From: an uncultured Micrococcus sp.
GTDB lineage: Bacteria; Actinomycetota; Actinomycetes; Actinomycetales; Micrococcaceae
Reading direction: 5' to 3'
DNA: 22,244 bases
Assembly: GCA_946222435.1 (NCBI GenBank)
Contig: CAMIOJ010000003.1
Coordinates: 1 to 22,244, forward strand
Positions 20,737 through 22,244 of the stretch are shown here, piece after piece (positions within the stretch are counted from its first letter, which is position 1; every line of letters starts with the position of its first letter). The notes beneath the pieces are model-generated. The model was not told the DNA's origin. It made no database searches and worked only from the letters and a program-made list of their open reading frames with translations. The position numbers and the translations under genes were made by a program.

Positions 20737-22167
20737 ATGCTGGCGAATGTGACGATCACCGGTATGACGACGTGGGAATCGTCCACGGACATGGACACGC
20801 TGTCCCATGATGTGATGACTGCAGTGGCGACCCTCGCGGACACGGTTCAGGGCCAGGACACCACGTGGCAGGACTTACGCGACCACTACGAGGGCGAGAA
20901 CAAGGCCGACCTGATCAATGGATTCCAAGTGCCTGTCGAGAATGCCGGTCGAATCGTGTTGGCAGCGGCAGCTGTGGACTCCGCCATGGTGACGTTCTCC
21001 GGTGAGCTGCGCAGTCTCGAACGGCAGAGGCAGACCCTCGAAGATGATGTCGCAACGTTCAACAGCTTGTACGGCGCGGAACAAGTCGAGGATCTATCGC
21101 CCAGTGCCGCTACATGGCGTCAGGAGCTCCTTGCGACTCCTGAGACCCTTCAGGAGCTTTATCTGACTGCAGTCGAGGAGTGCTCCCAGGCTCTGGACGA
21201 CATCACCGTGGAGAGTGTGGACATCGAGTCCACGGGAACGGGGCGCCCCGGGACTCTGGCACGGGACCTCCTGGACACCGCGATCACGTCTGCGGTTCCC
21301 ACGGAGCCTCTGAGCGTCACCACGACGACGCTCGGTGGATTGGACATCGCTCGCGTGCGGGAGCCATGGCTTCGCCACAACGACGTGATACCCGAGACGT
21401 GGCAGGCGCGGTTCATGGGATTCAATGTCGGCCACTACGGGGCGTCCCTGATGGCCGGTGGGTCCGCTCTTCACCGTGCCTGGGCCACGCGGAGCTGGGC
21501 GCCGATTCGCAACATGCCGCTGGCGATGAGGATGACGTTGCGGAATCATTCGAACGATATGACCCGCGCCGCAATGGAATTCAACGATCGCAAGACATTC
21601 CAGAAGCCGACGTGGGGAGCTGTGCGCACCCAATTCCTGGACGGCCTGCCGTTCATCGGTGACGCAAGGTCGGTGCACGAGTGGCGGAAGACTCGGACAT
21701 CGGCGAACACAGGCAAGCCGGAGGCCGCCATGAAGGGCGCTCACAGAGTCGAATCACGGTCGGTCATGAAGTTCAACACCGGGGTGAAGGCGTTGGGTAC
21801 GGCCGGCACGGTTGTGGGCGCGGCGTCTACATACAGCAGCGAGCATGAAAAGCAACTCCAGGAGAACCGGGCGGAGAATCCCGGTGCCTCTCGCGAGGAA
21901 GTGGAGCGCGAGGCACGCCACGACGCCGGGGCGCAGACGGCGGGCAACGTCGGCAGCACCGTCCTGGCCTCCGCGGCGGCCGGTGCCGTCGCCGGGTCGG
22001 TCGTCCCCGGTCCGGGCAATGTGGTCGGTTTCGCGACCGGTGTGGTCACCGGTGTCGTCATGAGCGTCCCCGTCGCCGACTCGGACGGCGATGGGCAGAA
22101 GGACAGTGCCGCCGAAGCTGTCGGCGATGGCGCAGAGTGGCTGTGGAACAAGGTTCGCGGCAAGTGA
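20737..22167 (+). CDS. Candidate type VII secreted effector with glycine-rich hydrophobic C-terminal region
   Basis: A 476-residue protein with a modular layout typical of large type VII substrates. Residues 1-190 are predicted helical and carry a WXG-like pattern (W44 in TTWQDL, Y51, P66, then Ala-rich helix RIVLAAAAVDSAMVTF and a coiled coil SLERQRQTLEDD). The middle part has aromatic patches (FMGFNVGHYGASLMAGG, WGAVRTQFLDGLPFIGD). The C-terminal part has a glycine-rich hydrophobic stretch at about 407-446, then DSDGDGQKDSAAE (448-460), which resembles a calcium-binding loop, and a WLWNKVRGK tail. I recognise no enzymatic domain. A membrane-inserting or pore-forming activity is possible but unproven. 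GGAGG lies nine bases before the ATG. GC content is clearly lower than in the core genes, which fits cargo of recent or fast-changing origin. Confidence 0.78.
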   Translation: MLANVTITGMTTWESSTDMDTLSHDVMTAVATLADTVQGQDTTWQDLRDHYEGENKADLINGFQVPVENAGRIVLAAAAVDSAMVTFSGELRSLERQRQTLEDDVATFNSLYGAEQVEDLSPSAATWRQELLATPETLQELYLTAVEECSQALDDITVESVDIESTGTGRPGTLARDLLDTAITSAVPTEPLSVTTTTLGGLDIARVREPWLRHNDVIPETWQARFMGFNVGHYGASLMAGGSALHRAWATRSWAPIRNMPLAMRMTLRNHSNDMTRAAMEFNDRKTFQKPTWGAVRTQFLDGLPFIGDARSVHEWRKTRTSANTGKPEAAMKGAHRVESRSVMKFNTGVKALGTAGTVVGAASTYSSEHEKQLQENRAENPGASREEVEREARHDAGAQTAGNVGSTVLASAAAGAVAGSVVPGPGNVVGFATGVVTGVVMSVPVADSDGDGQKDSAAEAVGDGAEWLWNKVRGK

Positions 22168-22194
22168 TGGGTTTTCTGGATGGAAGGACGATCG

Positions 22195-22244
22195 ATGTCT
22201 GAGCAGGGAGTGCAGTCGGTGTCGCTGGAGGATGTGCGTTTCCC
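22195..22244 (+). CDS. Start of a gene after the candidate effector (partial)
   Basis: ATG at 22195 has GGAAGGA about 8 bases upstream and opens MSEQGVQSVSLEDVRF, running off the right edge. It begins 27 bases after the effector stop on the same strand. Genes in this position after type VII effectors are often immunity proteins, but 16 residues are too few to tell. Confidence 0.6.
   Translation, partial: MSEQGVQSVSLEDVRF

Noticed and set aside
1..22244. CRISPR arrays, tRNA or rRNA genes, insertion sequences
   Set aside because: I saw no regularly spaced repeats, no tRNA-like cloverleaf and no transposase or flanking target duplications, despite the GC shift near the right end.

Overview
The window is very GC-rich (about 70% over most of its length), with G or C at nearly every third codon position and many leaderless-looking starts. 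Gene families include class II Fba next to a DUF3151 protein and an EccC/EccD secretion system. Together these point to a high-GC actinobacterium, most likely Micrococcaceae (Micrococcus or a close relative). The genus is an inference; no rRNA or other marker gene is present.

Positions 1-4600 hold housekeeping genes: nadE (-), a MarR-type regulator (-), pyrE (+), corA (-), a small four-helix membrane protein (+) and a SpoU/TrmH RNA methyltransferase (+). Five of these six genes have a -10-like hexamer 6-7 bases before the start codon and no ribosome binding site, as expected for leaderless mRNAs. Convergent or gene-end junctions carry long, perfect or near-perfect hairpins without a U tract.

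Positions 4630-10640 hold surface and carbon-metabolism genes: a lipoprotein of unknown role (-), an SMP-30/gluconolactonase-like enzyme (-), a secreted LIP-family lipase with a candidate CRP-type site over its promoter (-), class II fructose-bisphosphate aldolase fba (+) and a second lipoprotein (-). Positions 10827-11910 carry a DUF3151 protein and thymidine kinase (+).

Positions 11988-22244 are a type VII (ESX-like) secretion locus with two divergent arms around a 305-base intergenic region. The minus arm is a tightly coupled operon (three ATGA overlaps): a 109-residue single-helix/coiled-coil protein, EccD, a MinD/ParA-like protein with arginines in place of both P-loop lysines, EccC with three ATPase domains, and last a lipoprotein gene whose signal-peptide region is broken by an apparent 1-base frameshift. 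The plus arm has two small helical Esx-like proteins that lack a canonical WxG, a terminator-like hairpin, a possible 11-codon mini-ORF, a 103-residue helical protein, a 476-residue candidate effector with a glycine-rich hydrophobic segment and a DxDGDG motif near its C-terminus, and the start of another gene that could be its immunity partner. GC content drops sharply in this cargo section.

The likely working model is that EccC, EccD and the small membrane proteins form the export channel, the Esx pair is the core substrate or co-chaperone, and the 20421-22244 module is variable cargo. EccB, EccE and a mycosin are not seen in the window, so the system is either a reduced type VII architecture or continues past the right edge.
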